A stretch of DNA of 51,490 nucleotides, taken from the NCBI RefSeq assembly GCF_963422545.1, contig NZ_OY730229.1, forward strand, positions 1 through 51,490, in the 5' to 3' direction. The notes under the pieces were generated by a model. It was not told the DNA's origin, did no database searches, and saw only the letters and a program-made list of their open reading frames with translations. A program made the translations under genes and the position numbers. Source of the DNA: an uncultured Flavobacterium sp. GTDB taxonomy: Bacteria; Bacteroidota; Bacteroidia; Flavobacteriales; Flavobacteriaceae. Shown here in pieces: positions 34,401 to 42,686 of this stretch. Position 1 is the stretch's first letter. Every line of letters begins with the position of its first letter.

Positions 34401-35589
34401 AAAAGGTGAAACCGGAGCTCAAGGACCAATCGGTTTAACAGGTCCAACTGGTCCACAAGGAAATACCGGAGCTCAAGGCCCAATTGGTTTAACAGGTCCA
34501 ACTGGCTCTCAAGGAAATACTGGCCCTCAAGGACCAATCGGTTTAACAGGACCAACAGGTTCTCAAGGAAATACGGGAGCTCAAGGTCCAATTGGTTTGA
34601 CAGGTCCAACAGGTTCTCAAGGAGATACGGGTGCTCAAGGTCCAATTGGTTTAACAGGTCCAACAGGTTCTCAAGGAAATACGGGAGCTCAAGGTCCAAT
34701 TGGTTTAACAGGTCAAACAGGTCCTCAAGGAAATACCGGACCTCAAGGTTCGGCAGGTCAAGGTGGCGTAACAACTGCAGGGAATAACATTTCGATAACT
34801 GGTTCTGGTACAGTAGCAAGTCCTTATGTTGTAAATGCTGTAATACCCGCAACAACACATACTTTATCAAATCCAGTCAACACAATAACTTCAGTTGTAA
34901 ACGGAGTAATTGTTACCGCACCGGCAGTCAATACAGTTGCAAATACATTAACTGGCACTAAATTAACAACAACTGTAAATGGAATTTCGGGTACAGCTCT
35001 AGATTTAGCACCCGCAATAACAAATGCAATAACAGCAGATAATGGTTTAACCACTACAAATGGCAATATACAATTAGGAGGGGCATTAATTAAACCAACT
35101 ACAGTTACTACTACAGCTACAAACACATTGGCAGTAGCGGGATTACAAACGGGTAATAATACTAATATTTTTAATGGTAGTACTTATACATCAACAGCAG
35201 ACCGTATTGTAGTTGCAGATCCTTCAACAGGTGTTTTGAAACAAGTTAAAGCAGCAATGCCTAAATTTTTCTACGCACCATCAGTTGTTGTGCCAACACA
35301 TAATGCATCCGGAGTAGTATTATCCGGAACACAAACATTAAATATTTATACTTTTTATACCCAACAATTTGGCTTTAGTGCTTCATCTGGTCAAGCCCGA
35401 AGTAATTCGTCTTCATCATTACCAGTATTAGCTGCGGCAGATTTAGATTATTTTGTGACTTATTTTGATACAAATGTATTCAATACAGTTACTGTATCAG
35501 CATCAGGAATTATTTCTTATACTGTGAAATCTACCGCTGTTCCTACAGAAGCTACTTTTATGAATATTGTATTTAAAGTAAGAGACTAA
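31441..35589 (+). CDS. Giant collagen-like repeat surface protein
   Basis: This 1382-residue secreted protein has a signal peptide ending near SHAQ, then a VGVGTSMPNASSQLDVSATN head typical of Flavobacterium surface fibre proteins. The repeat region has 7 copies of module A (starting SAFEIWKETTNNTTATITEY) and 11 full copies of module B (GITSTTDNGNGTFTIVYTDG...), joined by collagen-like Gly-X-Y linkers rich in GTNGTNG. Six 18-residue collagen units (GAQGPIGLTGPTGSQGNT type) follow at 34417-34740. The C-terminal 350 or so residues are non-repetitive and end IVFKVRD. No recognisable T9SS signal is visible at its C-terminus. It is the first gene of the adhesin operon behind P3, and its stop overlaps a possible start of the next gene (TAATG). 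Confidence 0.88.
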   Translation: MKKYYLLFLLIGFGFWSHAQVGVGTSMPNASSQLDVSATNKGVLIPRVSLTSTVDKVTISGGNVNSLLVFNTKTINDITPGYYYWYEDKWHRMGAVGTETITSLVDNNNGTITYTNEKGIPVTINLASGLQGPQGIAGTNGTDGKSAFEIWKETTNNTTATITEYLGALKGETGLAGTNGTNGADGKGITSTTDNGNGTFTIVYTDGSTFTTSNLTGPQGIAGTNGTNGTNGINGVDGKSAFEIWKETTNNTTATITEYLAALKGETGLAGTNGTNGVDGKGITSTTDNGNGTFTIVYTDGSTFTTSDLRGPQGIAGTNGTNGAEGKGITSTTDNGNGTFTIVYTDGSTFTTSNLTGPQGIAGSKGETGLAGTNGTNGTNGKGITSTTDNGNGTFTIVYTDGSTFTTSNLTGPQGIFGTNGTNGTNGVDGKSAFEIWKETTNNTTATITEYLAALKGETGLAGTNGTNGVDGKSAFEIWKETTNNTTAMITEYLAALKGETGLAGTNGTNGADGKGIASTTDNGNGTFTIVYTDGSTFTTSNLTGPQGIAGTNGTNGVDGKSAFEIWKETTNNTTATITEYLAALKGETGLAGTNGTNGADGKGITSTTDNGNGTFTIVYTDGSTFTTSNLTGPQGVAGAKGETGLAGTNGTNGTNGKGITSTTDNGNGTFTIVYTDGSTFTTSNLIGPQGVAGAKGETGSAGTNGTSGADGKGITSTIDNGNGTFTIVYTDGSTFTTSNLTGPQGIAGARGETGSAGTNGTNGVDGKGITSTTDNGNGTFTIVYTDGSTFTTSNLTGPQGIAGTNGTNGTNGTNGVDGKSAFEIWKETTNNITATITEYLAALKGETGLAGMNGTNGADGKGITSTTDNGNGTFTIVYTDGSTFTTSNLTGPQGISGTNGTNGTNGVDGKSAFEIWKETTNNTTATITEYLAALKGETGLAGTNGADGKGITSTTDNGNGTFTIVYTDGSTFTTSNLTGPQGVAGVKGETGAQGPIGLTGPTGPQGNTGAQGPIGLTGPTGSQGNTGPQGPIGLTGPTGSQGNTGAQGPIGLTGPTGSQGDTGAQGPIGLTGPTGSQGNTGAQGPIGLTGQTGPQGNTGPQGSAGQGGVTTAGNNISITGSGTVASPYVVNAVIPATTHTLSNPVNTITSVVNGVIVTAPAVNTVANTLTGTKLTTTVNGISGTALDLAPAITNAITADNGLTTTNGNIQLGGALIKPTTVTTTATNTLAVAGLQTGNNTNIFNGSTYTSTADRIVVADPSTGVLKQVKAAMPKFFYAPSVVVPTHNASGVVLSGTQTLNIYTFYTQQFGFSASSGQARSNSSSSLPVLAAADLDYFVTYFDTNVFNTVTVSASGIISYTVKSTAVPTEATFMNIVFKVRD
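31846..34407 (+). repeat. Intragenic A/B module repeats in the collagen-like gene
   Basis: Modules A and B recur with near-identical DNA over about 2.5 kb. The B module is usually separated by GPQG linkers with variable numbers of GTNGTNG triplets. Silent differences between copies are few, which suggests recent unequal exchange or gene conversion. The length is likely to vary between strains. Confidence 0.85.
34417..34740 (+). repeat. Six 54-bp collagen repeats
   Basis: Six units of 18 residues (six Gly-X-Y triplets each) follow one another in the pattern GAQ-GPI-GLT-GPT-(G/S)xQ-GNT. They are nearly identical at DNA level and form a potential copy-number hotspot. Confidence 0.85.
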
Positions 35590-35609
35590 TGCTTTTTAGA
35601 GACAATAAT

Positions 35610-37151
35610 ATGAAAAAGATATTCTTTAGAGGCTACATGAAACTTATTGTTTTTTTGCTTCTTGTAATCACTCAGACAGTAAACGCTCAGTTATACGGGG
35701 ATTTTCCTTACAATCAAAGCTTTACTTCCGGCACTCAACCTTCAGAAGTAATATTACCTACAGGTGCAGGAACAAATGCTGCTGTATTTACAACAACTGG
35801 ATTAGAGTTAACACCCGCTGCAAATAGTCAGTTTGGAGCTATAATTATAAATAACAAAAAGTTTAATAGTTCAGTAGGGATTAAAATTTCATTTGAGTAC
35901 GCTATTTATGGCGGAACTGGTGCAGATGGAATAAGTGTTTTTTTATTCGATGCAGCCGTAACTCCAGTTATTGGAGCTAAAGGTCGCGGAATGGGATACT
36001 CTTATTTAAGAGCTAATAATACCTATTCAACTCTTAGAAAAGAGGGGCTTTCCGGTGCATATTTAGGTATTGCATTAGATGCTTATGGTAATTTTAAGGC
36101 AGATCCTTTTCAAGGTGATGCCAGAGTTAATGGGGTTGCTTCACCTTCTGGGGGATGGGCAAATTCAGGATCTAGTCACATCACTTTAAGAGGAGCAAGA
36201 GGAGGTTTTTTAGATTCAAATGGTAAAGCAGCTGGTTTTTCAGGATATCCGGTTCTTAAGACACAAAGTACACTTACCACTTCGACAACTGCAAATGGTG
36301 GTGCGACAATTACAGCCTTAGGAGGATATACTTATAATAATGGTATTGCTGATAATTTCAATCTTCGATCGGGGGCATATACTGTAGACCCCACTAATGC
36401 AGCCTATCGTAAGGCCTTTATTGAATTGATACCAAATGCACTGGGAGGTTACAATGTCACTGTGAAAATACAACATCAAAATATAGTAACTACAATAATC
36501 GATAAGTATTGGTATCAGCCTTCTGTGGTTTATACTGAAAACTCAAATCCGGCGACAACAGATTTTAATACTTCTGTGAGCGAAGGCGCAGAAACAACTC
36601 ATACTTTAAATACGGTTATTCCAGAGAGTTTTAAAATTGGTTTTGGAGCTTCGACGGGTGGTTTGAATGATGTACATAAAATATGGGGCTTACAGGTGGC
36701 TTTACCTTATGCAGCCGAAGCTGTACAAGATAACGCAATCATTTGTAAAAACAATACTGTAGATATAAATCCGTATGCTAATGATGTTGCTTATAGCGGA
36801 CCAACTTACGGGACTCCAACTGCATCATCAAGTAATATTGATTTCAGTCAGTTTAGATTTCTAAATAGTGACGGAACCACGGCAAGCGATCCTTTTTTGG
36901 TTACTAATAGTCAGGGAACTTTTAGCTACAATTCAACTAGCGGACTTGTAACATTCAAACCTGCATTGGGATTTATTGGAAAAGCGGAAATTCCATATAA
37001 TATAAAAGGTAAAACATATCCCTCAGGGACTTTTCAACCTTATGGTGATGAGGCGTACCGCTCAGGCATAGCAATGATTTCTGTTGATGTAAAGAAATGT
37101 CAGGTAATTACTAATCCAATGATGCCTGCAAAGATTAACATTAAATATTAA
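35610..37151 (+). CDS. Secreted L-type lectin domain protein
   Basis: Possible starts are 35589 (overlapping the previous stop as TAATG), 35610 and 35637; 35610 is chosen because it gives MKKIFFRGYMKLIVFLLLV, a complete signal peptide ending near TVNAQ. The frame from 35589 would mean direct translational coupling. The first 330 residues read as a bacterial L-type (legume-like) lectin: VGIKISFEYAIYGGTGADGI, then GLSGAYLGIALDAYGNF. The second part has Ig-like or cadherin-like VDINPYANDVAYSG and GLVTFKPALGFIGKAEIPYN segments. No known T9SS signal is obvious at the end. It may bind glycans at the cell surface, alongside the collagen-like protein. Confidence 0.82.
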   Translation: MKKIFFRGYMKLIVFLLLVITQTVNAQLYGDFPYNQSFTSGTQPSEVILPTGAGTNAAVFTTTGLELTPAANSQFGAIIINNKKFNSSVGIKISFEYAIYGGTGADGISVFLFDAAVTPVIGAKGRGMGYSYLRANNTYSTLRKEGLSGAYLGIALDAYGNFKADPFQGDARVNGVASPSGGWANSGSSHITLRGARGGFLDSNGKAAGFSGYPVLKTQSTLTTSTTANGGATITALGGYTYNNGIADNFNLRSGAYTVDPTNAAYRKAFIELIPNALGGYNVTVKIQHQNIVTTIIDKYWYQPSVVYTENSNPATTDFNTSVSEGAETTHTLNTVIPESFKIGFGASTGGLNDVHKIWGLQVALPYAAEAVQDNAIICKNNTVDINPYANDVAYSGPTYGTPTASSSNIDFSQFRFLNSDGTTASDPFLVTNSQGTFSYNSTSGLVTFKPALGFIGKAEIPYNIKGKTYPSGTFQPYGDEAYRSGIAMISVDVKKCQVITNPMMPAKINIKY

Positions 37152-37217
37152 AAGACATTCTTTAGACATTTCATCTTAAAAGATAAGCTGCAATAATCAG
37201 CGAAAAAATAAAAACAT

Positions 37218-38474
37218 ATGAAATCAAAAAAACAAAATATTCTTTTAACCCTATTTCTGATTCTCAGCGGTGTATTAACTGCACAAACAGTCAATACAGG
37301 TGATTTATATATTACGGAAGGTACCGTAATGTCTACTGTAGGGGCTATGGATAATAAAGACAGTGGTAATTTGTTTAATGACGGAGATTTTTTTGTTTAC
37401 AGTCATTTTAATAATGATGGTCTGGTTACTTTTTCTTCAGGTACAACCAAAGGAATTACCAGAATGAGAGGTCTATCCGGATATCAGGAAATTTCAGGTT
37501 CTGCACCTATAGAATGGTACAATGCCGAATTTAAAAATAGTAACCTTCAGCCTGCATTTCATTTATCTAATGAAGTAAATATTTCCGGTACATCAGATTT
37601 TCAGCAAGGAATTATTGACAATGATAATTACGGAGGATTATTAGTTTTTGAAAAAGAAGCAGAAGCTATCAATGTTAGCGATAATAGTTTTGTAGACGGA
37701 AAAGTAAGAAAAAATGGAAATGCTGCTTTTATTTATCCAATTGGAGATAAAAATAAATACCGATTTGCAGGGATTTCAGCGCCAGACGAAGTATTAAGCA
37801 GTTTCACAGGAAAATATTTTTATGAAAATTCGAATTCATTATATCAGCATAATAGTAAATCATCTGAAATAGATTTAATAAACAATCAGGAATATTGGAC
37901 TTTAGATAAAACTGCCGGAAATTCTGATGTAATGTTGACATTAAGCTGGGATGAAACATCAACTACACCTTCAAATGTATTGGTATCACCGCAAAGTTCG
38001 ATACATATTGTTCGCTGGGATGAGGTAAAAAAACAGTGGATCGATGAAGGCGGTGTAGTAGATAGTGATAAAAAAACTGTTACTACGCCTGTAAATGTTT
38101 CAGGATATAGTGTTTTTACAACAGCAAGAGTTGATGATGGAATTGTATTGCCATGTTCAACCCTGACAATTTACAATGCTGTATCTCCAAATGGAGACAA
38201 TAAAAATGATTATTTCAAAATTGGTGGTTTATCAGAGTGTTCAGCAGATAATACGGTAGAAATCTATAATCGCTGGGGAGTAAAAGTTTTTGAAACCGAT
38301 AATTATGATTCTAATGGAAATGTTTTTAGAGGATTTTCTGAAGGCCGTGTGACGGTTTCAAAAGATAAAATGCTGCCTACAGGAACTTATTTTTACATTT
38401 TAAATTTCAGGTATTCAGGTCCTAATACGCAAACAATAAAAAAATCAGGGTATCTGTATTTAACCCGAGATTAA
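37218..38474 (+). CDS. Surface protein with gliding-motility type (T9SS type B) C-terminal domain
   Basis: This 418-residue protein has a signal peptide ending near GVLTAQ. Residues 20-310 form an unrecognised beta-rich domain with Asn/Asp-rich segments (NNDGLVTFSSGTTKG). The last 105 residues carry the type B T9SS signal: NAVSPNGDNKNDYFKIGG, VEIYNRWGVKVFET, then LPTGTYFYILNF and a basic KKSGYLYLTRD end. Such proteins are exported through the type IX system, often with the help of a PorP/SprF partner, which is encoded immediately downstream. Confidence 0.9.
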   Translation: MKSKKQNILLTLFLILSGVLTAQTVNTGDLYITEGTVMSTVGAMDNKDSGNLFNDGDFFVYSHFNNDGLVTFSSGTTKGITRMRGLSGYQEISGSAPIEWYNAEFKNSNLQPAFHLSNEVNISGTSDFQQGIIDNDNYGGLLVFEKEAEAINVSDNSFVDGKVRKNGNAAFIYPIGDKNKYRFAGISAPDEVLSSFTGKYFYENSNSLYQHNSKSSEIDLINNQEYWTLDKTAGNSDVMLTLSWDETSTTPSNVLVSPQSSIHIVRWDEVKKQWIDEGGVVDSDKKTVTTPVNVSGYSVFTTARVDDGIVLPCSTLTIYNAVSPNGDNKNDYFKIGGLSECSADNTVEIYNRWGVKVFETDNYDSNGNVFRGFSEGRVTVSKDKMLPTGTYFYILNFRYSGPNTQTIKKSGYLYLTRD

Positions 38475-38583
38475 TCTCCTGAAGAAATAAAATTTCAACA
38501 AATAATTATAAAACGCCAAAGTACGCAGGATGTATCCTTAAAAGTATCTGAACGGATCGTTGTAAATTATTAAAAATAAAAAA

Positions 38584-39501
38584 ATGAGAATAAAACTTTT
38601 AACATTGGCTGTTCTATTTACTGGGTTTCTGTGTTCGGCGCAACAAGATTCTCAGTTTACCCAATATATGTACAATACGATAAATATCAATCCGGCTTAT
38701 GCAGGATCGAGAGGTGCTTTGAGTGTTTTTGGTTTATACAGAACACAATGGGTTGGACTTGAAGGAGCGCCGGAAACCAGCAGTTTTTCGGTTAATACAC
38801 CAATAAATAACAGCAATTTAGGTGTAGGAGTTTCATTAGTGAACGATAAAATCGGTCCGATAAATGAAAATAATTTATCGGCAGATCTTTCTTATACGAT
38901 ACAAACTTCTGCAAATTTTAAACTTTCATTTGGTATTAAAGGAACAGCAAATTTATTCAATTTAGATATCAATAAATTAAATCCCGAAGACCAGGGAGAT
39001 CCTCAGTTTCAGGATTTAAATAATAAATTTTCTCCAAATATAGGAGCTGGGGTATACTGGCATTCTGATAAAGCTTATATCGGATTATCTATTCCAAATT
39101 TCATTGAAACCAATCGCTATGATGATAACGATATAGCGATTTATAAGGATAAAATTAATTATTACTTAATTGCAGGCTATGTATTCGATTTAGACCATTA
39201 CCAATACATTAAGTTTAAACCCGCTTTACTTGCCAAAATGGTCGAAGGAGCGCCATTGCAGGTAGATGCTTCCGCTAATTTTATGTTCAACGATAAATTT
39301 GTTGTTGGAGTTTCCTACCGTTGGAGTGCCGCATTAAGTGCGACAGTTGGTTTTCAGGTCACAGATGGTCTTTATATAGGATATGGTTATGACCATGAAA
39401 CTACAAACTTAAGTCATTATAATTCAGGATCATATGAGATTTTCCTTCGTTATGAATTCTTTAAAAACAATGGCAAAATTACAACTCCACGTTTCTTCTA
39501 A
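38584..39501 (+). CDS. PorP/SprF-family outer membrane protein
   Basis: This 305-residue protein has a signal peptide ending near CSAQ. The opening DSQFTQYMYNTININPAYAG is the hallmark of the PorP/SprF family, and the remainder is a beta-barrel-like series of strands (SFSVNTPINNSNLGVGVS; DGLYIGYGYDHETTNLS). Family members are needed for export or attachment of partner proteins with type B C-terminal domains, as SprF is for SprB. The partner is most likely the protein encoded at 37218-38474. The next gene starts after 10 bp. Confidence 0.93.
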   Translation: MRIKLLTLAVLFTGFLCSAQQDSQFTQYMYNTININPAYAGSRGALSVFGLYRTQWVGLEGAPETSSFSVNTPINNSNLGVGVSLVNDKIGPINENNLSADLSYTIQTSANFKLSFGIKGTANLFNLDINKLNPEDQGDPQFQDLNNKFSPNIGAGVYWHSDKAYIGLSIPNFIETNRYDDNDIAIYKDKINYYLIAGYVFDLDHYQYIKFKPALLAKMVEGAPLQVDASANFMFNDKFVVGVSYRWSAALSATVGFQVTDGLYIGYGYDHETTNLSHYNSGSYEIFLRYEFFKNNGKITTPRFF

Positions 39502-39511
39502 AATAAGGATT

Positions 39512-41440
39512 ATGAAAAATTATATATTGCTTTGCATAACGATAGTAAGTATTTCATTAAACAGTTATTCGCAGAACAAAACGGCTTCTGCAGATAAAAA
39601 ATACGATGATTATGCTTATATCGACGCCATAAAAACCTACGAACGTATTGCTGAGAAAGGATATAAATCTGCAGACATGTTTAAGAAACTGGCAAATTCT
39701 TTTTATTTCAATTCTGAGTTTGACAAAGCAGCTAAGTGGTACGGCGAGTTATTTGCCATGAACAGCGAAGTTGAACCGGAATATTACTATCGATATGCGC
39801 AATCACTAAAGTCATCCGGCGATTTAGTAAAGGCAAATCAGATTTTGGATTTATTTAATCAGAAAACAAAAAATGATTCCAGAGGAAAACTTTATCAAGC
39901 TAATAAAGATTATCTGGCAGAAATTAAAGCAAATTCAGGACGTTATAAAATTGAAGATGCAGGAATAAACAGTAAATATTCTGATTATGGAACAGCATTT
40001 TATCTCAATAAAATAGTCTTTACTTCAGCGAGAGATACAGGTAATTTTGGACAACGCAAGCACAAGTGGACAGGTGAGCATTTTACAAATCTTTATCAAT
40101 CTGATATCGATGAGAATTTTAATCCAAATGCAGTTCAAAAAATCAAATCAAAAATCAATTCTAAATTTAACGAGTCTACACCCGTATTCACAAAAGATGG
40201 GAAAACCGTTTATTTTACAAGAAACAATTACATTGATGGTAAAAAAGGTAAGGATGGAAATAAAACTACTTTAATTAAAATTTATAAAGCATCTTTCGAA
40301 AATGATAAATGGACTAATATAATTGAACTTCCATTTAATAGTGACACTTACAGCACGGCGCATCCGGCTTTGAGTGCCGATGAAAAAACCTTGTATTTTG
40401 CATCAGATATGCCGGGTACAATCGGACAATCAGATATCTATAAAGTAAGTATCAATAACAATGGCGGATATGGTACTCCGGAAAATTTAGGACCGACAAT
40501 TAATACAGAAGGAAAAGAAACATTTCCGTATGTAACCGATGATAATGAAATATACTTTGCTTCAGATGGACATCCCGGACTTGGTGGTTTAGATGTTTTT
40601 GTTGGAGAAATAGATCAAAATGGTGTAAGCAATATTCAAAACGTTGGAGCCGATATTAATTCTCCAAACGATGATTTTGCTTATGTAATAGATACTAAAT
40701 CACGAAGAGGTTTTTTTTCATCTAATAAAGAAGGAGGTCTTGGTTCTGATGATATTTATAAATTCTTAGAAACCAAAAAACTAAGATGTGTCCAGGAATT
40801 AAGCGGTATTGTTTCTGATAGTCAAATCGGAATTATACTACCTGAAACAAAAGTTTCTTTATATGATAGCCAGCATATTTTAATAAATACTACCATTTCA
40901 GATCAAAAAGGATTTTACTTTTTTGCTGTAGAATGTGGTAAAGTTTATCATGTAAGAGCCGAAAAAAAGGAGTATGAAACAAAAGAAGTAAGCATAACTA
41001 TTAGCTCTCAAAATGGTAAAACTAATTTGCCAATTACTCTGGATAAAACTTCTTGTCAAGTCGCTATAGGAGATGATTTAGGAAAATGTTTTGGTATCAA
41101 AATGATATATTTTGATTTAGACAAATCAAATATTCGTCCTGAAGCAGCATTAGATTTAGAAAAAATATTAGACGTATTAAATCAACATCCTACTCTGAAA
41201 CTAGCTATCCGTTCTCACACCGATAGTCGTCAAACCGCTGCATACAACATGCAATTATCAGAAAGAAGGGCAGATTCGACGATGAAATGGCTAATAAAAA
41301 ATGGTATTTCGCCAAACAGGTTAACAAGTAAAGGTTATGGCGAAAGCCAACTTATAAATCAATGTTCTGATGGTGTTATTTGTAGCGATGAACAACATCA
41401 AATGAATAGACGAAGTGAGTTTATTATCACAGCAATGTAA
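39512..41440 (+). CDS. OmpA-family protein with TPR and beta-propeller repeats
   Basis: The start is set at 39512 (MKNYILLCITIVSISLNSYSQ), a signal peptide; a longer frame from 39434 would run into the PorP gene. The 642-residue protein has TPR-like helices (residues about 20-130), four PD40-type propeller strands (STPVFTKDGKTVYFTRN; HPALSADEKTLYFASDMPG; FPYVTDDNEIYFASDGHPG; RGFFSSNKEGGLGSDDIYKF), a carboxypeptidase-regulatory-like domain, and a C-terminal OmpA domain with IYFDLDKSNIRPEA and RSHTDSRQT. This set is typical of genes paired with PorP/SprF at adhesin and gliding loci. It probably anchors the export or adhesin complex to peptidoglycan. Confidence 0.92.
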   Translation: MKNYILLCITIVSISLNSYSQNKTASADKKYDDYAYIDAIKTYERIAEKGYKSADMFKKLANSFYFNSEFDKAAKWYGELFAMNSEVEPEYYYRYAQSLKSSGDLVKANQILDLFNQKTKNDSRGKLYQANKDYLAEIKANSGRYKIEDAGINSKYSDYGTAFYLNKIVFTSARDTGNFGQRKHKWTGEHFTNLYQSDIDENFNPNAVQKIKSKINSKFNESTPVFTKDGKTVYFTRNNYIDGKKGKDGNKTTLIKIYKASFENDKWTNIIELPFNSDTYSTAHPALSADEKTLYFASDMPGTIGQSDIYKVSINNNGGYGTPENLGPTINTEGKETFPYVTDDNEIYFASDGHPGLGGLDVFVGEIDQNGVSNIQNVGADINSPNDDFAYVIDTKSRRGFFSSNKEGGLGSDDIYKFLETKKLRCVQELSGIVSDSQIGIILPETKVSLYDSQHILINTTISDQKGFYFFAVECGKVYHVRAEKKEYETKEVSITISSQNGKTNLPITLDKTSCQVAIGDDLGKCFGIKMIYFDLDKSNIRPEAALDLEKILDVLNQHPTLKLAIRSHTDSRQTAAYNMQLSERRADSTMKWLIKNGISPNRLTSKGYGESQLINQCSDGVICSDEQHQMNRRSEFIITAM

Positions 41441-41499
41441 ATACAAAGCAACCATTAATTTAAGAAGTAGAATAAAAACTAATCCCAAACAAATACAAA

Positions 41500-41832
41500 A
41501 TGAACAGAAAAACTATTTCAATTATTAGTTACCTCACTATCATAGGATGGGTAATATCTTTTGTTGTTTATCACAATGGCGGACGATCTTCATTTGCACA
41601 ATATCATCTAAAACAATCTTTTGGATTGGGTGTTTTTGGTGCTATACTAGGAGTTATTTTCATTCCAATAATTCCAGTTGATCCTTTATTTTCAACTTTA
41701 TTTACAATATTGAGTGTTGTAACAATAATTGTTTTGATTTTTGGAATTATAAACGCTATTAACCAAAAAAGAAAGCCTATCCCTTTAATTGGGCTTATGT
41801 TTGTTGATCGATTTAACTTTATAAAATATTAA
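41500..41832 (+). CDS. Small integral membrane protein (DUF4870/Tic20-like)
   Basis: This 110-residue protein has about three hydrophobic segments: ISYLTIIGWVISFVVYH, FGLGVFGAILGVIFIPIIPV and TLFTILSVVTIIVLIFGI. The segment FAQYHLKQSFGL resembles DUF4870-like small membrane proteins. Its function is unknown. It sits 60 bp after the OmpA gene and before a strong terminator, so it is probably the last gene of the adhesin transcript. Confidence 0.75.
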   Translation: MNRKTISIISYLTIIGWVISFVVYHNGGRSSFAQYHLKQSFGLGVFGAILGVIFIPIIPVDPLFSTLFTILSVVTIIVLIFGIINAINQKRKPIPLIGLMFVDRFNFIKY

Positions 41833-41910
41833 GGTTTTTATAATTTTTGGAAGATGAAAATGGCGAAGATAGTTTCATTATTTGAAACTGTCTGATGCAT
41901 TTTTGTACTA

Positions 41911-41941
41911 TTAAGACCGCTTTTGCGGTCTTAATTTTTTT
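41911..41941 (+). terminator. Strong Rho-independent terminator closing the adhesin operon
   Basis: TTAAGACCGC-TTTT-GCGGTCTTAA forms a perfect 10-bp stem and is followed by a T-run. It lies about 80 bp after the small membrane protein gene. Confidence 0.92.
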
Positions 41942-41996
41942 AACGAATTGTGTATTGATTCAAATGATTTTATAATATCAATTATTTCGGACAAAA

Positions 41997-42060
41997 ACCT
42001 TATTATGTGGTTTTTATACCTTATTAAGGTATGAGATAAACCTACATCAAGATACTTTTA
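41997..42060 (+). promoter_or_regulatory. Putative promoter with a different dyad, upstream of pseudo-receiver B
   Basis: ACCTTATTA (41997-42005) recurs 21 bp later inside a perfect dyad, ATACCTTATTAAGGTAT (42016-42032; 8-bp arms, 1-nt centre). Twenty bp further on lies TACTTTTA (42053-42060), one base away from TAnnTTTG. It resembles the P1-P3 layout but with another half-site sequence. The rest of 41942-42099 holds nothing else recognisable. Confidence 0.45.
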
Positions 42061-42099
42061 CACTTATTTTAAAAATTAATTTCTTCCAAAAAATAAGTG

Positions 42100-42543
42100 A
42101 TGGAAAAGGAAAAAGTCTTAGTATTTGATGATAAAGGATTGTTTTTAGAAATGTTTAAAAAGGATCTTATCAATGAATTTAAATTCAGTGAGTGCTCATT
42201 TTTAAAAGCCGATCAAATTGAAAAAAAAGATTTTAATGCTTTTGTATTTGTAGTGTATAATAAATTAGAATTGATTGAATTTTTAAAACTAGAAAAAAAA
42301 AGCAAGAATGTTTTGGTATGCCTTTTTGATGAAAAATTGCATAGCAATATTTCTTTTTTAGAAGAAATTAACGACCTAATAATACTCGACGGCTATAAAA
42401 CCAGAAGTGCATCTATAAGAGATTTAAAACTCTATCTAAAAAACACTTCAAAATCTCAAGAGAAATTTGAAAATTATAAAATTCAAAATATAAATCAGCA
42501 ACAAGCTCATCAATTTTTTAAAACAATTCTTCTTTTTATATAA
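42100..42543 (+). CDS. Degenerate receiver-like protein (pseudo-receiver B)
   Basis: The ATG at 42100 (MEKEKVLVFDD) is preferred to a GTG one codon upstream, giving 147 residues. The receiver acidic pair is kept (VLVFDDKGLF), but the position of the phospho-acceptor reads FVFVVYNK without an Asp, so classical phosphorylation is unlikely. It is homologous to the protein at 28578-28973 (shared FV(I/V)Y then L(L/I)(D/E)FLK, and a matching VVC/LVC strand). The two genes bracket the PAS-kinase and adhesin region. An adaptor or protein-protein switch role is possible; this is inference. Confidence 0.72.
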   Translation: MEKEKVLVFDDKGLFLEMFKKDLINEFKFSECSFLKADQIEKKDFNAFVFVVYNKLELIEFLKLEKKSKNVLVCLFDEKLHSNISFLEEINDLIILDGYKTRSASIRDLKLYLKNTSKSQEKFENYKIQNINQQQAHQFFKTILLFI

Positions 42544-42686
42544 TCACTTCTATTCTCTATGTTTTTTTTGAATAAATAAGGAAACTGATTTTGAAATTCT
42601 TTCTATTGTTAAGCTTTTAAGGGTTGAATGTCTTCTTGAGGTTCAAGTTACACAGTCTTAACTTTTTGTCACAAAAAAGGTATAAC

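Noticed and set aside
31846..34740. Possible CRISPR-like array
   Set aside because: Repeats are in-frame coding modules without unique spacers of constant length, and there are no cas genes.
31779..34870. Several minus-strand open frames of 85-170 codons inside the collagen-like gene
   Set aside because: They recur with the repeat modules and encode Pro/Val-rich mirror sequence of the Gly-X-Y repeats; they are antisense shadows of the periodic gene.
42544..42686. Possible terminator between pseudo-receiver B and the transferase gene
   Set aside because: Only a weak, bulged CTTTTTGT/ACAAAAAAG pairing is visible; it is not strong enough to call.
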